Assembly: GCA_039914705.1 (NCBI GenBank)
Contig: JBDSOT010000022.1
Span: 1 to 8,157 of the forward strand
DNA: 8,157 bases
Direction: 5' to 3'
Source: JBDSTW01 sp039914705
Lineage (GTDB): Bacteria; Pseudomonadota; Gammaproteobacteria; SURF-13
The first letter of the stretch is position 1; every line of letters begins with the position of its first letter. Below are positions 5,849 to 8,157 of the stretch, piece by piece. The notes beneath the pieces are model-generated. The model made no database searches and was not told the origin of the DNA. It saw only the letters and a list, made by a program, of their open reading frames with translations. The position numbers were made by a program, and so were the translations under genes.

Positions 5849-6190
5849 AGACGCTATTTGTTTTGCCCCCAATCCTTTTGCGCGGCGGCATAGTTCAGCA
5901 TCTTTTTAACCCAGGGCAGTACCAGATAAGCAAAGTAAAGGATGTGCTCTACTACGGTGACGATGCCCTTCATGCCTTGGCGCTGTTGAGCAGCCGGTCT
6001 GGATTTTTCAATCGTCTGTACTATTACCTATTTTGCTCGCAACGTCTTGCCAAAATTTTGTACCCCGTCATGCACTTTATGCGAAATATTCTGCTTAAGA
6101 TGTTACGGAAAACAAGATCAATTAGCTGGATATTGCCGAAAAAGACCGCTTTTAATACCTTGGCCGCCAAGAACGTAGTGCGCAATCAAA
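5849..6190. other. AT-rich spacer between the PLD gene and ampG, no intact gene recognised
   Basis: These 342 bp separate two convergent genes and are visibly richer in A/T than their neighbours. They contain a frame on the plus strand that resembles the end of a DUF393/DCC-type protein (listed separately), a 39-codon minus-strand open frame (5854-5973) of doubtful status, and a short dyad CTTGG-CCG-CCAAG (6159-6171). No canonical terminator with a U-run is visible for either flanking gene. The region reads like decayed or rearranged DNA. Confidence 0.6.
5941..6123 (+). pseudogene. Possible C-terminal remnant of a DUF393/DCC-like thiol-disulfide oxidoreductase gene
   Basis: In one plus-strand frame, about 61 codons read as a coherent protein end: YYGDDALHALALLSS, then GFFNRLYYYLF, then LAKILYPVMHFMRNILLKML followed by RKTRSI. 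From memory this matches the C-terminal half of DUF393 (DCC-family) proteins, which carry a YDG-x-C-x-x-C redox motif at the N terminus. That half is missing here: upstream lies the PLD gene, whose 3' end overlaps the same open frame out of phase, and no CxxC motif or ribosome site is present. The frame runs on past the expected end, into DNA antisense to ampG. I therefore read it as a truncated, decayed gene rather than a working small protein. The family call is tentative; the region could also be a chance open frame. Confidence 0.4.
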
Positions 6191-7588
6191 CTACCCATCT
6201 TGTTGGGAGGTTGCTCGCGCGGATGAAGAATTCGCCGTGTTCGCCTGCCGCATAACGAGCCACACTAATACCAATACCGGTATACCGATCAGTGCTGTGC
6301 CCGTGAAGAAGTTCGCCCAGCCATAGGAATCGACAAAGTCGCCGGAAAACCCGGCGATGAACTTGGGTAACAGCAGCATCACCGAGGTGAACAGTGCGTA
6401 TTGCGTCGCCGAATAGGCCTGGTTGACGAGGCTGGAAAGGTACGCGACGAAAGCACTCGAGGCGATACCGGCAGATAAATTATCGGCCGAGATGGTGAGC
6501 ACCAGCGCGCTGACATCATGTCCGCGCCCGGCCAGCCATACGAACAACAGGTTGGTCGCGGCGGAGAGCAATGCGCCTAGAAATAGCGTGCGCATCACGC
6601 CGATGCGCATCGTTAGCAACCCCCCGAGACCCGCTCCGACAATCGTCATGATCACGCCATAAACTTTCGATACACTCGCGACTTCGTCTTTGGTGAAGCC
6701 GAGTTCCTGATAAAACGGGTTGCTCATCACCCCCATTACCACGTCGGAAATGCGATACAGTGCGATCAGTGCGAGCATCAAAAATGCTTGCCATTTATAG
6801 CGCTGGACAAAATCAACGAAGGGCGATACCACGGCGCTATAGAACCAGGCGGTGGCATTGAGCAGTCGCCCCGACAAGCCGACGGCGGCGAATTTTTCGC
6901 GAGCATACGTCTCGCGCTCGGTGGTGGCGGGAAACAGCTTTTTTTCAGGTTCGCGGATGATAAGTGTGGCAAGAATTCCAACGAGCATCAGTACCGCCAT
7001 CACCGTATAGGCCACCTGCCAGGGGCGAAAATCGTAAGTTGCTTCAGACGGATCGAAGCTCGCTGCAATCCACAGCGCGCCCGCGCCAGCGGTAATCATC
7101 GCGATGCGATAGCCTGCTTGATAGGTCGCCGCCATCGCACCCTGCTTTTCAATTCCCACCGCTTCAATGCGATAGGCGTCGAGCGCGATGTCTTGCGTTG
7201 CCGAGGCGAAGGCAACGGCCAGCGCAAAAAACACCGTGTGAGTCAGGTTCACTACCGGATCAGTGTTTGCCATGCCGAGCAGCGCGGCGATGATACAGAT
7301 TTGTGAAAGCAACAACCACGCCCGTCGTCGCCCGAGTCGCCGGGTCAGGATAGGTAGATTCAGCCGATCCACGAGCGGCGACCACAGAAACTTAAAGCCA
7401 TACGCCAGCCCTACCCAGCTTAAATGCCCGATCGTTGCACGCGCAATGCCTGCTTCTGACAGCCAGAATGACAGTGTGCCTAATACCAGCAGCAAAGGGA
7501 GTCCCGCAGAAAAGCCGAGGAACAGCATGCCAATGACGCGGGGATGGGTGTAAACACGCAGGCTGGTCAGCCAGGAAATGTTTTGCAT
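6191..7588 (-). CDS. ampG: AmpG family muropeptide MFS transporter
   Basis: A 465-residue inner-membrane permease of the major facilitator superfamily with some 12 or more hydrophobic spans. AmpG imports GlcNAc-1,6-anhydro-MurNAc (with or without peptide) into the cytoplasm for cell-wall recycling. In species with inducible AmpC it also feeds the AmpR signal. Family landmarks are FLGFSAGLPLLLV (23-35), LSWVGLAYGFKFLWSPLVDR (56-75), SATQDIALDAYRIE (129-142), RISDVVMGVMSNPFY (279-293), and ADNLSAGIASSAFVAYLSSL with ATQYALFTS (368-402). The polar tail (about 448-465, Ser/Ala/Gln rich) is cytoplasmic-looking. The start at 7588 gives the normal N terminus (SWLTSLRVY...), but no Shine-Dalgarno sequence is visible. 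It lies 77 bp after metW on the same strand, as in other Gammaproteobacteria, so co-transcription is likely. No ampR or ampC is in the window. Confidence 0.94.
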   Translation of the reverse strand: MQNISWLTSLRVYTHPRVIGMLFLGFSAGLPLLLVLGTLSFWLSEAGIARATIGHLSWVGLAYGFKFLWSPLVDRLNLPILTRRLGRRRAWLLLSQICIIAALLGMANTDPVVNLTHTVFFALAVAFASATQDIALDAYRIEAVGIEKQGAMAATYQAGYRIAMITAGAGALWIAASFDPSEATYDFRPWQVAYTVMAVLMLVGILATLIIREPEKKLFPATTERETYAREKFAAVGLSGRLLNATAWFYSAVVSPFVDFVQRYKWQAFLMLALIALYRISDVVMGVMSNPFYQELGFTKDEVASVSKVYGVIMTIVGAGLGGLLTMRIGVMRTLFLGALLSAATNLLFVWLAGRGHDVSALVLTISADNLSAGIASSAFVAYLSSLVNQAYSATQYALFTSVMLLLPKFIAGFSGDFVDSYGWANFFTGTALIGIPVLVLVWLVMRQANTANSSSARATSQQDG

Positions 7589-7665
7589 AGTGAGGTTAAC
7601 CGGGTGCTTCCAGTTTCATGGGCAGGATAAGCATTGGTATGCTGCCGAGCTGCATGGGAGTAACT

Positions 7666-8157
7666 CTATGCCTTGGCCTTGTTTTGTTTGCGTTCGAAGC
7701 GGTACAGCGCGATCTCGCCTAATAGATTAGGCAGCAGCCGCATGCCCAAAGTACCGCGATGAGCATGGTCGACGACCGTGCGCTCCAGAATGGCAATGCC
7801 CTTGCTGCGGCACAGCCGTTCAAAATCCTGCAAGGTGCACAGGTGAATGTTGGGCGTGTTATACCACTCGCTGGGCAGGGTGCGCGAGACCGGCATGTGG
7901 CCGCCCAGGGCCAGTTGCAGGCGGCACTGCCAATGCCCGAAATTCGGAAAGGTCACGATGCCCTTGCGGCCCACGCGCAGCATCTCATCGAGCAGGCGCT
8001 CCGGATAATACACGGCCTGCAGGGTCTGTGACATGATGACGTAGTCGAACGAATTCGCATCGAAATCGGACAGCCCGGCGTCGAGGTCGGTCTGGATCAC
8101 GTTCACGCCCGCCTTGATGCACTTGACGATGTTCGCGCTGTCGATTTCCAGGCCGTA
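7666..8157 (-). CDS. metW: MetW, methionine biosynthesis methyltransferase-fold protein, C-terminal part
   Basis: The last 163 codons of a gene whose start lies right of the window; the frame is open to the final base. It begins with YGLEID, the acidic strand of a class I SAM-dependent methyltransferase fold. Then come GVNVIQTDLDAGL, the region FDYVIMSQTLQAVYYPERLLDEMLRVG, and the MetW-type core VTFPNFGHWQCRLQLALGG followed by SEWYNTPNIHLCTLQDF. MetW works with MetX, the homoserine O-acyltransferase, in the first committed step of methionine synthesis. metX normally lies directly upstream, which here would be beyond the right edge. The GTG at 8104-8106 is internal. The gene ends with a basic tail, KQNKAKA. 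ampG follows on the same strand. Confidence 0.95.
   Translation of the reverse strand, partial: YGLEIDSANIVKCIKAGVNVIQTDLDAGLSDFDANSFDYVIMSQTLQAVYYPERLLDEMLRVGRKGIVTFPNFGHWQCRLQLALGGHMPVSRTLPSEWYNTPNIHLCTLQDFERLCRSKGIAILERTVVDHAHRGTLGMRLLPNLLGEIALYRFERKQNKAKA

Noticed and set aside
7621..7646. Terminator between metW and ampG
   Set aside because: The stem is short and bulged, and no U-run follows on the minus strand.
8104..8106. GTG as the start of metW
   Set aside because: The frame continues to the window end with YGLEID and NIVKCIKAG, which belong to the methyltransferase fold.
1..8157. Insertion sequence, CRISPR array, tRNA/rRNA gene or phage cassette
   Set aside because: No terminal inverted repeats with a transposase, no regularly spaced direct repeats, no recognisable tRNA or rRNA segments, and no phage structural genes. 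The ISL3-like tail belongs to an intact desaturase.

Overview
The window looks like an ordinary chromosomal housekeeping segment of a gammaproteobacterium. The basis is the gene content and order (radC–rpmB–rpmG, a DesA-type desaturase convergent with rpmG, pyrE next to an exonuclease III/Crc-family gene, and metW followed by ampG) and the Gammaproteobacteria-like protein sequences. I would not name a genus. No self-contained defence, mobile or biosynthetic system is visible. There are no tRNA or rRNA genes, CRISPR array or complete insertion sequence.

Layout, left to right. The 3' end of radC (+) enters from the left edge. It is followed by a small Cro/CI-type (XRE) regulator (+) with a short inverted repeat upstream. 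A good sigma70-type promoter with an extended -10 then drives rpmB–rpmG (+), ribosomal proteins L28 and L33, whose mRNA would begin with a stem-loop. A strong A/T-flanked hairpin ends the ribosomal operon and also serves the convergent desaturase gene (-). The desaturase has its own consensus-like promoter with a GTGA-N6-TCAC operator-like sequence inside it. pyrE (-) and an exonuclease III gene (+) are divergent around a short promoter region. Next comes a predicted lipoprotein with two HKD phospholipase D motifs (+, cardiolipin synthase/phospholipase D type). About 340 bp of AT-rich, apparently decayed DNA follows, which holds what may be the C-terminal remnant of a DUF393/DCC-like gene. Last are ampG (-) and the C-terminal part of metW (-), which runs off the right edge.

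How the genes relate: most are core functions (translation, pyrimidine synthesis, DNA repair, methionine synthesis, cell-wall recycling). Three concern the cell envelope: the acyl-chain desaturase, the PLD-family lipoprotein and the muropeptide permease. They are separately transcribed, and nothing in the sequence shows that they form one system. The points most worth a second look are the outer-membrane lipoprotein prediction for the PLD enzyme, the operator-like site in the desaturase promoter, the catalytically intact exonuclease at the position where pseudomonads carry the non-catalytic regulator Crc, and the decayed spacer between the PLD gene and ampG.
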